This document shows positions 51,028 through 59,896 of a stretch of DNA of 64,000 nucleotides, one piece after another. The DNA comes from Pelagibacteraceae bacterium AG-426-I15 (GTDB lineage: Bacteria; Pseudomonadota; Alphaproteobacteria; Pelagibacterales; Pelagibacteraceae). Both the position numbers and the translations under genes were made by a program. The stretch covers positions 1 through 64,000 of the forward strand of contig QCNT01000003.1 of assembly GCA_003213135.1 (NCBI GenBank), in the 5' to 3' direction. Positions within the stretch are counted from its first letter, which is position 1, and each line of letters starts with the position of its first letter. The notes below the pieces were generated by a model that saw nothing but the letters and a program-made list of their open reading frames with translations, had not been told where the DNA came from and did not search any database.

Positions 51028-51321
51028 TTATATATCACTTATTCTAATTTTTTCTCTCATTTTCTTTCTCGTAAGTTTAAACTTTTTCCTATGTTTTATA
51101 CTTGTATTGTGAACTCTTTTTCTCCAAAGCTTAAACGAACTAGGTTTTAGGTTCCTTCGCATAACTTTTATAACTTGAGACTCATTTTTTCCAGTTTTCT
51201 TAAAAATTTCTTCAAATGTTATTCTGTCGGCCCACGCAGCCCAAATAATCCAATCATCATTAAATTTTTTTGGCTCTGAATTTTTTACTCTTGTTTCTGG
51301 AATTAAACTTCTTTTTTTCAT
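51028..51321 (-). CDS. DUF2805 (TIGR03643) protein
   Basis: 97 aa, very basic. The helix-turn-helix-like core WAAWADRITFEEIFKKTGKNESQVIKVMRRNLKPSSFKLWRKRV (about residues 28-71) is the DUF2805 signature. The function is unknown; the basic character and helical pattern would suit nucleic acid binding (inference). Upstream of grxC. Confidence 0.82.
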   Translation of the reverse strand: MKKRSLIPETRVKNSEPKKFNDDWIIWAAWADRITFEEIFKKTGKNESQVIKVMRRNLKPSSFKLWRKRVHNTSIKHRKKFKLTRKKMREKIRISDI

Positions 51322-51342
51322 TAAAAAATATATAATTGAAAA

Positions 51343-51951
51343 ATGTTTCCAGAAAATTATATACTATATATACAATTATTGTTGTTCCTATTTATCACAC
51401 CAGGACCACCAAGAGTTGTTATTGTTTCTCACACAATAAATTATGGTCTCAAAAGATCTGTTTGGACTGCTGTAGGAGATGTAACGGCAAACACAGTTCA
51501 GGCAACTTTAGTAACTTTTGTGATAGGCTCTCTGTTGATTGATAATCCTGAAATTTTTACTTATTTAAAATGGATTGGTATTTTATATATTCTCTATTTG
51601 GCGTATGAAACCTTCAATATAAAAACTAAAAGCATTAGTTCAAAAAATAAATACTACAAAAGTATATTTTCTTTCTTCAAAGATGGATTTTTAGTTGCCG
51701 GATTAAGCCCTAAAGCATTATTGGTTTTTGCCACAATTTTTATTCAATTTATTAATTTTAACGAAAATGTATTTTCACAATTTTTAATTTTAACTCTTAC
51801 TTGGGTAATTTTAGATTTTTCCACATTAATGATTTATGGATTTGCAGCAGGAAAAATTAGAGATTGGCTAAAAGGAAACCCAAGATTTCTTAATGCAATC
51901 TCAGCGTGTGTGCTAATTGTCATTGCAGCAATTGTCGCTTTTAAAACATAA
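51343..51951 (+). CDS. LysE/RhtB-family exporter
   Basis: 202 aa with about six membrane segments. The N-terminal FLFITPGPPRVVIVSHTINYGLKRSVWTAVGDVTANTVQ matches the RhtB/LysE signature, usually TPGP...G...G, though the family's usual N-terminal acidic residues are few. Candidate exporter of homoserine-type or other amino acids. Divergent from the DUF2805 gene across 21 bp. Confidence 0.85.
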   Translation: MFPENYILYIQLLLFLFITPGPPRVVIVSHTINYGLKRSVWTAVGDVTANTVQATLVTFVIGSLLIDNPEIFTYLKWIGILYILYLAYETFNIKTKSISSKNKYYKSIFSFFKDGFLVAGLSPKALLVFATIFIQFINFNENVFSQFLILTLTWVILDFSTLMIYGFAAGKIRDWLKGNPRFLNAISACVLIVIAAIVAFKT

Positions 51952-52034
51952 ATTTTTTTATCTTAAGCTGTTGTTTAAAAAGTAAAAAGTTGCTTTAATA
52001 AAATTATATTAATTAATTAATTAAAGGGGGAAAA

Positions 52035-53276
52035 ATGAATAAAATAGCAAAACTATTTATTACATTTACTTCAGCTATAGTAATAACATTAGCAACAATC
52101 TCTTCTGCTTTTTCAAAAGTTGAAGGCGATACTATTGTATTAGGTGCTGCGGTTTCTCTTACAGGAAAATACTCTTCTAACGGAGTACACACTCAGAATG
52201 GTTACAATCTTGCAGTTGAAAGATTAAACAAAATGGGCGGTGTAAAAGTTGGTGGAAAATCATATAAATTTAAAATTATTTATTATGATGATGAGTCAAA
52301 TCCTAAAAGAGCTGCACAATTAGCTGAAAGATTAATCAATCAAGATGGTGTTAAGTACATGCTTGGACCTTACAGTTCAGGTTTAACTAAAGCCATCGCG
52401 CCAGTAACCGAGAAATATAAAATTCCTATGGTTGAAGCAAATGGTGCATCAAGATCTTTATTTACAAAAGGTTATAAATATTTGTTCGCGGTATTATCGC
52501 CAGCAAACCAATACCTTGAAGTAGCAATCGATCTTGCGGTAGAAAAAAATGGTGGTAAGCCAGTAAAAATTGCACAAGCATTTGAACAAGATGCTTTCTC
52601 ACAAGACGTGAGATTAGGTATCTTAGATGCAGCAAAAAGAACTGGATCTGAAATCATTATTGATGACAAATTGCCAAAAGAGTTAAATGATATGAAAGCT
52701 ACATTAGTTAAAGTAAAAGCTAAAAAACCTGATGTGCTTGTTGTATCTGGTCACACAAAAGGTGCATTAACTGCAATCAGACAAATAGCTGAAATGAAAG
52801 TTGATGTTCCTATGTTAGCGATGACACATTGTGATGCTGCAAAACTTTCTAAACAACACGGAAAGAATTCAGAATATGCATTGTGCGCGTCTCAGTGGCA
52901 CAAAAACTTAAGTTATAAAGATAAGTTTTTTGGTTCAGGTAAAAAGTATGACAAAGATTTTACAAAAAGATTTGGCTATGCTCCACCTTACCAATCAGCT
53001 GAATCATCTGCAGCTTTAATCGTTTTCAAAGATGCGTTCGAAAGAGCAAATTCATTTGATGGTGATAAAGTTAGAGATGCTTTGCGAACAACTGAAATGC
53101 AAACTTTCTACGGAAACATTAAATTTGGACCTGGCGGACAAAATACCGCTAAACCAATGATCTTGTTCCAAGTAAGATGCAAAGGCGATAAGTGCGAGAA
53201 TAAAGTAGTAGCTCCAACAAAATGGGCTTCTGACAAATTCTACCACCCAATCCCAAGTTGGTCTAAAAGAAGTTAA
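52035..53276 (+). CDS. livJ: Branched-chain amino-acid-type ABC transporter, substrate-binding protein
   Basis: 413 aa periplasmic binding protein (type I fold). Signal peptide ending near residue 27 (SSAFSK). DTIVLGAAVSLTGKYSSNGVHTQNGYNLAVERLNKMGG is the Peripla_BP_6 start. The ligand may not be a branched-chain amino acid, since this family also binds amides, urea and other small organics. A strong AGGGGG precedes the ATG. A hairpin after the gene probably lets it be made in excess over the permeases. Confidence 0.9.
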   Translation: MNKIAKLFITFTSAIVITLATISSAFSKVEGDTIVLGAAVSLTGKYSSNGVHTQNGYNLAVERLNKMGGVKVGGKSYKFKIIYYDDESNPKRAAQLAERLINQDGVKYMLGPYSSGLTKAIAPVTEKYKIPMVEANGASRSLFTKGYKYLFAVLSPANQYLEVAIDLAVEKNGGKPVKIAQAFEQDAFSQDVRLGILDAAKRTGSEIIIDDKLPKELNDMKATLVKVKAKKPDVLVVSGHTKGALTAIRQIAEMKVDVPMLAMTHCDAAKLSKQHGKNSEYALCASQWHKNLSYKDKFFGSGKKYDKDFTKRFGYAPPYQSAESSAALIVFKDAFERANSFDGDKVRDALRTTEMQTFYGNIKFGPGGQNTAKPMILFQVRCKGDKCENKVVAPTKWASDKFYHPIPSWSKRS

Positions 53277-53296
53277 TTTAGTTTAAAAAATTATTT

Positions 53297-53325
53297 GAAA
53301 TGCCCCCAGTAAATGGGGGCATTTC
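53297..53325 (+). terminator. 11-bp hairpin between livJ and livH
   Basis: GAAATGCCCCC and GGGGGCATTTC flank a 7-nt loop. Only TTATT follows, so it is more likely a leaky terminator or a 3'-end stabiliser giving excess binding-protein mRNA than a full stop. Confidence 0.7.
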
Positions 53326-53343
53326 TTATTAGAAACAAAATTT

Positions 53344-54237
53344 ATGGACTTTTTAATTTTTGAAGCTCCTATATTAATGGTCCAGGCCACATTGGATGGA
53401 ATTCTAATTGGTATTCTTTTTGCATTGATAGCATATGGAATGGCTCTCCAATGGGGAGTTATGAATATAATAAATATTGCTCAAGGTGATTTAGTAATTC
53501 TCGGAGGATATATAGCTTACTCAATGTATCTTGCTGGGATACACCCATCTTGGGGAGTAATCGTTTCCCCAATAATAATGTTTTTTGTAGGTTGGGGGCT
53601 TTATAAACTTGTAATCAACAAAGTAGTCGACAGAGATCTTTTTATTTCTATTTTGGCAACGTTTGGTATTGCTATTGTATTTCAACAATTAATGAATTTT
53701 ATTTTTGGAGCAGATGTTGTTGTTGCTCAATCAGGATATGGAACAACGATGTTGTTTGATAATGTTGTTACACTACCTCATTCAACAATATTTTCTGCAG
53801 TTATAAGCGTTATATACGCTATTGTTTTGGTTATTTACATGAGGAAATCTAAGCTTGGAAGAGCAATAAGAGCTACCGCACAAAACGCAAGAGCAGCAAA
53901 AATTTTAGGAGTAGATACAGAAAAAGTTTACGCAGCTACCTTTGGAATTAACGCTGCACTTTGTGGTGTCGCTGGGGCATTAATTGCAATTACGTTTACA
54001 TTACATCCATACGTAGGGCTACCTTATACCGTCAGATCTTTCATGATTGTTATAGTTGCCGGTTTAGGAAATTTACCAGCGGTAGCTATTTCAGGTATGG
54101 GATTAGGAGTTTTTGAAGAATTTGCTGATTATATATTGGGAACGGAATTCAGAATTGGTTCAGTTTTCATGTTACTAGTTATAATTTTGGTTTTTAGAAG
54201 ATTTAAACTTTCAAGAAAAAGGGAGTACTTAAAGTGA
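53344..54237 (+). CDS. livH: ABC transporter permease LivH type
   Basis: 297 aa with about eight membrane segments. Typical ILFALIAYGMALQWGVMNIINIAQGDLVILGGYIAY start, GRAIRATAQNARAAKILGVDTEKVYAATFGINAALCG (the EAA-like contact loop, about residues 176-212) and GLGNLPAVAISGMGLG. The stop overlaps the GTG of the hydrolase gene. Confidence 0.93.
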   Translation: MDFLIFEAPILMVQATLDGILIGILFALIAYGMALQWGVMNIINIAQGDLVILGGYIAYSMYLAGIHPSWGVIVSPIIMFFVGWGLYKLVINKVVDRDLFISILATFGIAIVFQQLMNFIFGADVVVAQSGYGTTMLFDNVVTLPHSTIFSAVISVIYAIVLVIYMRKSKLGRAIRATAQNARAAKILGVDTEKVYAATFGINAALCGVAGALIAITFTLHPYVGLPYTVRSFMIVIVAGLGNLPAVAISGMGLGVFEEFADYILGTEFRIGSVFMLLVIILVFRRFKLSRKREYLK

Positions 54238-55169
54238 GAAAAATACTCTTCATTATAATATTTTCTATTTTAATTAATCCACTCTATGCAGGACCTAAAG
54301 ATAAAGTAAAAAAAAGTGGATTCATTTCAAAAAAAAATATTCATCCAATTAAAAATGATTTTAATATTAGCGATTCTAAAAACAAAATAATTTTGATTTA
54401 TAATCACGGACAAAATGAAAATGATATGGCATTACAGTCATGTGCGTGGGTATCTATGCTAAGGAATCATGCTTCCCTTATAGATCAAGAAGTTAATGGA
54501 AAAAAAATAATGGTTTACAATTTTTGTACCAATCACTTAGCTGGTGACATGTCACCAAAAAAAGATTGGTGGACCTTAAAAACTCCAGAAGTTTATAAAG
54601 GTAAACACAAACTAGATAAAAGGGTTGAAGCCAATCTTGATTTAATTAATAAATTTGTAAAAGCAGGTGTTCCAAGAAAACAAATTTTTATTACAGGACA
54701 TTCTTGTGGAGGCAAGACTACTTTGCTTTTTATGAGTAGATACCCAGACAAAGTAGGAGGAGGTATATCTTATATGCATGCTTGTTTTGGAAAGCTTTCA
54801 CATAAATATAAAGTTAAAAAACTGGGTGTTGAAAAAGCAATGGAGAAATTTAGAAAAAAATGGAAAGGACCTCACGATTTAAGACAAAAAATGAACGATG
54901 AAATTAAAAATAATTTAAAAACTCCAGTTTTAGCTTTTACACATCCTAGAGATAAATATGAGGGTTTGCTTTCTGATTGGTTGGAGGAAATACCTGGAAT
55001 GAAAAGAATAGTAATTTCAGAAAACTATAAAATTAATGGAAAACAATGTATTCGAAAGGGATATGACTGGTCAGAACCTGTTAAAAAAGGTCATGATATG
55101 GATACAGGACTTTGCTTTCAATACTACAATCCTGAAATTTTGAATTATATAGCTTCGAGGATTAAATGA
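54234..55169 (+). CDS. Exported alpha/beta hydrolase inserted in the liv operon
   Basis: 311 aa from a GTG start overlapping the livH stop. Signal peptide ends near residue 20 (INPLYAGPK). The hydrolase fold shows an oxyanion-side NHGQNENDM, the nucleophile elbow GHSCGGKT (Ser at about 157), a candidate acid in HPRDKYEG and a candidate His in KKGHDMDTG. It overlaps livM by four bases, so it is integral to the transporter operon. It may free the imported ligand from an ester or amide in the periplasm. The specific reaction is unknown. Confidence 0.75.
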   Translation: MRKILFIIIFSILINPLYAGPKDKVKKSGFISKKNIHPIKNDFNISDSKNKIILIYNHGQNENDMALQSCAWVSMLRNHASLIDQEVNGKKIMVYNFCTNHLAGDMSPKKDWWTLKTPEVYKGKHKLDKRVEANLDLINKFVKAGVPRKQIFITGHSCGGKTTLLFMSRYPDKVGGGISYMHACFGKLSHKYKVKKLGVEKAMEKFRKKWKGPHDLRQKMNDEIKNNLKTPVLAFTHPRDKYEGLLSDWLEEIPGMKRIVISENYKINGKQCIRKGYDWSEPVKKGHDMDTGLCFQYYNPEILNYIASRIK

Positions 55170-56221
55170 AACAAAAAGATTTAACTTTATATGCCGGTTT
55201 AATTATTTTAGGTTTAGCAGCACCCTTTATCTTTTCTGGATTTAAAGTTCAGCTAACAATACTTTGCGTTTTAATTGTATTGGCAATGACATGGAACTTA
55301 CAAGGTGGAGAAATGGGTTATAATTCTTTTGGAAATATTCTTTTCTACGGACTTGGAATGTATTTATGTGCATCAGTTCAGGTTGGTATGTTTTTTCCTT
55401 TAGCGGAATGGACAGAAAGCGGCGGTGAAAAAACATTTGTACATACAACAACACAATTTTTTCAAGGGATGGGTGTTGGTTTATTAGTTGCTGCTATCGT
55501 ACCGACAATTGTAGCCGGATTAATAGGGTATGCCATTCTTGGACTAAGAGGTCATTACTTTGCAATTTGTACTTTAGGTTTAGGAATTGCAGCTGGAGAA
55601 ATAGCAGGTGGAATTGAAATTATTGGAGCAGGTCAAGGATTTACTACTCCGCCATTTCCAAAAGACATCGTAGATCCAGAGGCCAGAGGACAGTTTTTTT
55701 ACTTTTTAAGTTTTGCAATGCTAATCCTAACTTTTATTTTTGTTAAATGGATTTATGGATCAAGATTTAAATTAATTCTTAACGCTATAAGAGATAACGA
55801 AGATAAAGCAGAAGCAATGGGCATTCAGACAATGAAATATAAAATTGTTGGTTGGATGGTTTCAGCATTTTTCTGTGGTCTCGCTGGTGGAATCATGGGC
55901 GGACTAATTGGTTATATCGACTCAACTGACGTTGCCTTTGATGGAAGAGAGATGGGAGTATTCATGGTTTTAATGGCAATCCTTGGAGGAAAAGGAACTT
56001 TGTGGGGACCTGTAATTGGAGCAAGTTTATTCCATTTTTTAAAAGAGGGTTTTTGGACTTTAATATTGGGTTGGCAGTATGTTGCACTAGGAGTTTTAAT
56101 TGTTGTTATAGTAATTTATTTCCCAGAAGGATTAATGGGATGGTTAAGGGAAAAATATCCTCAAAGATTTGGCGAAGTAATTGATGAGAAAGACCGAAAA
56201 GCGCAGGTGGAATTAAAATGA
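55166..56221 (+). CDS. livM: ABC transporter permease LivM type
   Basis: 351 aa, about nine to ten membrane segments. MTWNLQGGEMGYNSFGNILFYGLGMYLCA, GYAILGLRGHYFAICTLGLGIAAGEI and SRFKLILNAIRDNEDKAEAMGIQTMKYKIVGWMVSAFFCGLAGG are typical LivM motifs. Overlaps both neighbours by four bases. Confidence 0.93.
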   Translation: MKQKDLTLYAGLIILGLAAPFIFSGFKVQLTILCVLIVLAMTWNLQGGEMGYNSFGNILFYGLGMYLCASVQVGMFFPLAEWTESGGEKTFVHTTTQFFQGMGVGLLVAAIVPTIVAGLIGYAILGLRGHYFAICTLGLGIAAGEIAGGIEIIGAGQGFTTPPFPKDIVDPEARGQFFYFLSFAMLILTFIFVKWIYGSRFKLILNAIRDNEDKAEAMGIQTMKYKIVGWMVSAFFCGLAGGIMGGLIGYIDSTDVAFDGREMGVFMVLMAILGGKGTLWGPVIGASLFHFLKEGFWTLILGWQYVALGVLIVVIVIYFPEGLMGWLREKYPQRFGEVIDEKDRKAQVELK

Positions 56222-56958
56222 GTATATTAGAAATAAAAAATGTAAGTAAATCTTTTGGAGGAGTAAAAGCCAATGTTGACATTTCATTAAATGTTGAACA
56301 GGGATCAATCGTTGGATTAATTGGACCAAATGGATCTGGGAAAACCACTTTATTTAACTCCATAGTTGGAACACATCCAATTGATCAAGGATCAATAAAA
56401 TTTGACAGTAAAGAAGTTTCACAATTACCAGTGCCTGTAGTTGCTAAACTGGGCTTGTTAAGAACATTCCAACAAACCAGAATTTATAGCAAACTAAACT
56501 GCGTTGAAAATATGCTCATAAGTCACAAACAAAGTGATCAAGGCTTCTCTAAAATTTTTTCAAAAATTCCTATTGAATTAACCGAAAGAGCGGAAAATCT
56601 TTTAAATTTCGTTGGCTTATATCAAAAAAGAAAACTTAGAGCTGGGGACCTTTCTTTTGGGCAGCAAAAACTTTTAGAGCTTGCAATGGCACTCATGAAT
56701 GAGCCTAAAATGCTTTTATTAGACGAACCTACAGCTGGAATTAATCCTACTTTAATCAATGGAATTATAGACAGATTAATAAAGATAAATAAAGATTATG
56801 GTATCACTTTATTAGTTATTGAACACAACATGAAAGTTATTATGAGTTTGGCACAAAGTATTTTTTGTTTGGCTCATGGTAAGCTTTTGGCAGAGGGTAA
56901 ACCCGATAAAATTAAAAACGATAAGCGTGTGATAGATGCTTATTTAGGAGCACAATAA
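56218..56958 (+). CDS. livG: ABC transporter ATPase LivG type
   Basis: 246 aa. Walker A GPNGSGKTT (about residues 36-44), ABC signature LSFGQQKLLELAMAL, Walker B MLLLDEPTAGINP, H-loop VIEHNMKVIMSLA. The C-terminal VIDAYLGAQ is typical of LivG. Overlaps the livF start by one base. Confidence 0.94.
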   Translation: MSILEIKNVSKSFGGVKANVDISLNVEQGSIVGLIGPNGSGKTTLFNSIVGTHPIDQGSIKFDSKEVSQLPVPVVAKLGLLRTFQQTRIYSKLNCVENMLISHKQSDQGFSKIFSKIPIELTERAENLLNFVGLYQKRKLRAGDLSFGQQKLLELAMALMNEPKMLLLDEPTAGINPTLINGIIDRLIKINKDYGITLLVIEHNMKVIMSLAQSIFCLAHGKLLAEGKPDKIKNDKRVIDAYLGAQ

Positions 56959-57743
56959 TGTCAAATCAATACGAAGTTTTAGGTAAAGCGCCAGATATCA
57001 AAGATTTACAAAAACTTTCAGGATCTAATTTGCATTTACAAATTAAAAATTTATCTGCCGGTTATGGCAAAATGGAAATACTTCACAACTTTGATTTACT
57101 AGTAGATAAGGCTCAGTCATTATGTCTAATAGGACCAAACGGAGCTGGAAAATCAACAATACTTCACTCTATTTATGGTTTTACAAATATTTTTTCAGGT
57201 AAAATAGAAATTGATGGAAAAGAAATAACAAATTTAACTCCAGCTGAAAAATTAAAGAGTGTCGGTATAGCATATATTCTTCAAGATAATTCTATATTCC
57301 CAGATATGACCGTTGAAGAAAACTTATTAATGGGCGGATATATTAAAGACAAAACAGAGGAGTCATACTCTGAAGCAAAAAAGATTTTAGAAAAATACGA
57401 CCGTTTAAATAAAAGAAGAAGTCAGCCAGCCAAGGTTTTGTCAGGCGGCGAAAGAAGATTACTAGAAATCTCAAGAGCTTTGGTGATGCGTCCTTCTATC
57501 CTTTTGGTAGACGAACCTTCAATAGGATTAGAGCCAAGATATATCGAAATGGTTTTTGAAATTCTCTATGATCTCCAAAAAAATGAGAAGAAAACAATTA
57601 TCATGGTAGAACAAAATGCTAAAAAAGGTCTTGAGTTCGCAGATATAGGATATGTATTAGTTTCTGGACAAACTGCTATCGTTGGAAAAGGAAATGATCT
57701 TCTAAAAAATCCTGATGTAGGCAGACTTTTTCTTGGTGGCTAA
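56958..57743 (+). CDS. livF: ABC transporter ATPase LivF type
   Basis: 261 aa. Walker A GPNGAGKST, signature LSGGERRLLEISRAL, Walker B ILLVDEPSIGLEP, H-loop MVEQNAKKGLEFAD. The first roughly 25 residues (MSNQYEVLGKAPDIKDLQKLSGSN) are an unusual extension before the ABC domain. The stop overlaps the azlC start. Confidence 0.94.
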   Translation: MSNQYEVLGKAPDIKDLQKLSGSNLHLQIKNLSAGYGKMEILHNFDLLVDKAQSLCLIGPNGAGKSTILHSIYGFTNIFSGKIEIDGKEITNLTPAEKLKSVGIAYILQDNSIFPDMTVEENLLMGGYIKDKTEESYSEAKKILEKYDRLNKRRSQPAKVLSGGERRLLEISRALVMRPSILLVDEPSIGLEPRYIEMVFEILYDLQKNEKKTIIMVEQNAKKGLEFADIGYVLVSGQTAIVGKGNDLLKNPDVGRLFLGG

Positions 57744-58444
57744 TGGTAAGTTCAGGATATTTTCTTAAAGGATTTAGTTCAGTTCGGTCAACTGACAGCC
57801 CAGCCATAGCATTGGCCTGCAGCTTTGTAGCAATTGGTGCGTTACTAAAAAATATTGGTTTTAACTTTCAGCAAAGTTTTTTTTCTACATTTTTTACTTA
57901 TGCATTACCTGGACAACTTGTAATGGCCGAGTCTTTTTTGGTAGGCGCATCTCTTATAAATATTTTTATTGGTGTTTGGCTTGTTAATGCAAGACTACTT
58001 CCCATGGCTGTTTCTATGTTCCCATTATTAAAAAGCCGCAAACAACCTAAATGGAAATACTATTTGTCTTGTCATTTTCTCGCAGTTTCATCGTGGTTGA
58101 TAATGAAAAAAGATTATAGAACTATTCATGAGGATTTTAGAATAGATTTTTGGATGGGCATTGGAACAGCAACATGGTCTATTGCAATTATTTCAACTGT
58201 TTTAGGATTTGTAATCTCAGATTATCTAAGCAAAGATATGATGATAGGTCTTGCGATTGTAAATCCTGTTTATTTTTTTTGTATGCTACTTGGGTCTATG
58301 AAAAATATTGTTATTGGCGCTTCTGTTATTTTGGGAACAATACTTGGTCCAGTTTTTTATTTGATATCTCCAGAGTGGTGTATTTTGTATGGTGGAGTTT
58401 CGGCAGGGATAATTGCGTTTATAGTTGGAGAATTTAATGGCTGA
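57743..58444 (+). CDS. azlC: AzlC-family branched-chain amino-acid exporter subunit
   Basis: 233 aa membrane protein. AzlC features: SPAIALACSFVAIGALLKNIGFN, PGQLVMAESFLVGASLINIFIGVWLVNARLLPMAVSMFP. AzlC with AzlD forms an exporter for branched-chain and similar amino acids. Directly coupled to the liv importer, which suggests influx/efflux balance for the same compound class (inference). Confidence 0.9.
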   Translation: MVSSGYFLKGFSSVRSTDSPAIALACSFVAIGALLKNIGFNFQQSFFSTFFTYALPGQLVMAESFLVGASLINIFIGVWLVNARLLPMAVSMFPLLKSRKQPKWKYYLSCHFLAVSSWLIMKKDYRTIHEDFRIDFWMGIGTATWSIAIISTVLGFVISDYLSKDMMIGLAIVNPVYFFCMLLGSMKNIVIGASVILGTILGPVFYLISPEWCILYGGVSAGIIAFIVGEFNG

Positions 58445-58769
58445 TCTATCATCAAATATTATTTTAGTTATCGCTGTCACATCAATTGCAACATATCTTT
58501 CAAGATTTTTGGGAGTTTTAAGCTCTGAGAGAATAGATGAAAATTCTAGAATTTTTAGATTATTTGATTGTATTGCCTATTCAACACTAGCAGCATTAAT
58601 ATCAAAAGTTGTAATTTTTCCAGCTGGTGATTTAAATGAAGCTGATATTTTTCTTAGATTAGGCGTTGTTTTTCTATGTGTTGGTTCATTTTATCTCTTT
58701 AATAAAAACCTAGTATACCCAACAGTTCTTTCTGCTATAATTTTAACTACTTTAATAAAAATTATATGA
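58437..58769 (+). CDS. azlD: AzlD-family transporter small subunit
   Basis: About 110 aa, four hydrophobic segments; ATYLSRFLGVLSSERIDENSRIFRLFDCIAYSTLAALIS is AzlD-like. The ATG at 58437 overlaps the azlC end by eight bases. Partner of the upstream AzlC. Confidence 0.86.
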   Translation: MADLSSNIILVIAVTSIATYLSRFLGVLSSERIDENSRIFRLFDCIAYSTLAALISKVVIFPAGDLNEADIFLRLGVVFLCVGSFYLFNKNLVYPTVLSAIILTTLIKII

Positions 58770-59896
58770 AAAAATTTGTATTAATTATATTTGCTATTTT
58801 ATTTTCAACTAGTTTACTAGCTCATTCACCCCCACAATTTGATTCTAAAAAAAACTGTAGAAAAAAATTCTCAATGCTCCAAGGTATGGCTAAATTAAAA
58901 GGTTATAGCGGTGGTGAAATCATCAAATTTAATTCATATACTGGATTTGATCAAAGAACTGTTTTAATTGATGGTCATTTAAACAATCCTATTGAAATTA
59001 CTGGATATCTACAATTACCCAAAGGAACAGGTAAAGTTCCAATAGTAATTCATACTCATAGTAGTGGTGGACCTGGAGATTATGTTTGGGATGATTTTGT
59101 TTATCATTCTACCCAAAATCTTTTGAAAGAGGGTATAGGTGTAATGTATATAGATAATTTTTGTCCAAGAGGTGCCAGATCTACTTGGAGGGACCAATCT
59201 AAAGTTCCTCTAATAAATGGAGCAATCGATGCGCTCATGGCTTTAAAAGTTTTACAATCTCATCCAAGATCTAATGGAAAATTTGGAACAACCGGTCATT
59301 CAAGAGGCGGAACTAATTCTTTTTTCTTAGCAGACGTTAAACTTACATCTAAGTTTCTTGGGGGCAACAAAGGTTTTGATGCAATTCTTCCGGAAGCAGC
59401 AGAATGTAGAATGGCTGGTTTTTTTGCAAAACCAGAATTAACATCTAATACAACATTACTTGTAGTTCATGGTGGTGCAGATGATTACACTTTGGCGAAG
59501 TTTTGTAAGGAGCACGCGGAGAGAATTAAAGCTCCACCAGGAAAAGTACAAATTGATATTAAAGAGGGCTGGTACCATGCTTGGGCTGCTGGCAAAAAAC
59601 CTTGGAGAGAAAAAATGGCAATGACTCTTCATGATTGTCCTGATTTTTATGTAGATAACGAAGGTCGATTTACTAATCCAATATGGGTAGAGTGGATGGT
59701 AAATAAACATAAAGTTTACCCTTCAGTAGAAGCATTTTATGAAACTGCACAAAAAGATCCAAGAAAAGCTTGGAAGACTGGTTTTAAAGTTATGAAAAAA
59801 GAAAAATGCATTTCTAAAGGAGTTACAATAGGCGGAGATAATGCAGATGTTTATATGCCTCAATTCATAAATTTCTTTAAACAAAATTTATTATAG
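58766..59896 (+). CDS. Exported dienelactone-hydrolase-like alpha/beta hydrolase
   Basis: 376 aa with a signal peptide ending near residue 19 (SLLAHS). The fold shows HTHSSGGPGDYVWDDF, nucleophile elbow TTGHSRGGTN (Ser at about 178), Asp in VHGGADDYTLAKF and His in GWYHAWAAG. The closest general group is the dienelactone hydrolase/acetyl-esterase type; the natural substrate is unknown. Overlaps the azlD stop by four bases and shares a base with the next start, so it is in the same operon as liv-azlCD. Confidence 0.78.
   Translation: MKKFVLIIFAILFSTSLLAHSPPQFDSKKNCRKKFSMLQGMAKLKGYSGGEIIKFNSYTGFDQRTVLIDGHLNNPIEITGYLQLPKGTGKVPIVIHTHSSGGPGDYVWDDFVYHSTQNLLKEGIGVMYIDNFCPRGARSTWRDQSKVPLINGAIDALMALKVLQSHPRSNGKFGTTGHSRGGTNSFFLADVKLTSKFLGGNKGFDAILPEAAECRMAGFFAKPELTSNTTLLVVHGGADDYTLAKFCKEHAERIKAPPGKVQIDIKEGWYHAWAAGKKPWREKMAMTLHDCPDFYVDNEGRFTNPIWVEWMVNKHKVYPSVEAFYETAQKDPRKAWKTGFKVMKKEKCISKGVTIGGDNADVYMPQFINFFKQNLL

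Noticed and set aside
51961-52034. Tandem AATT repeat before livJ as a regulatory element
   Set aside because: Short AATTAATT strings are common in this AT-rich sequence, and no -35/-10 pair with acceptable spacing was found.
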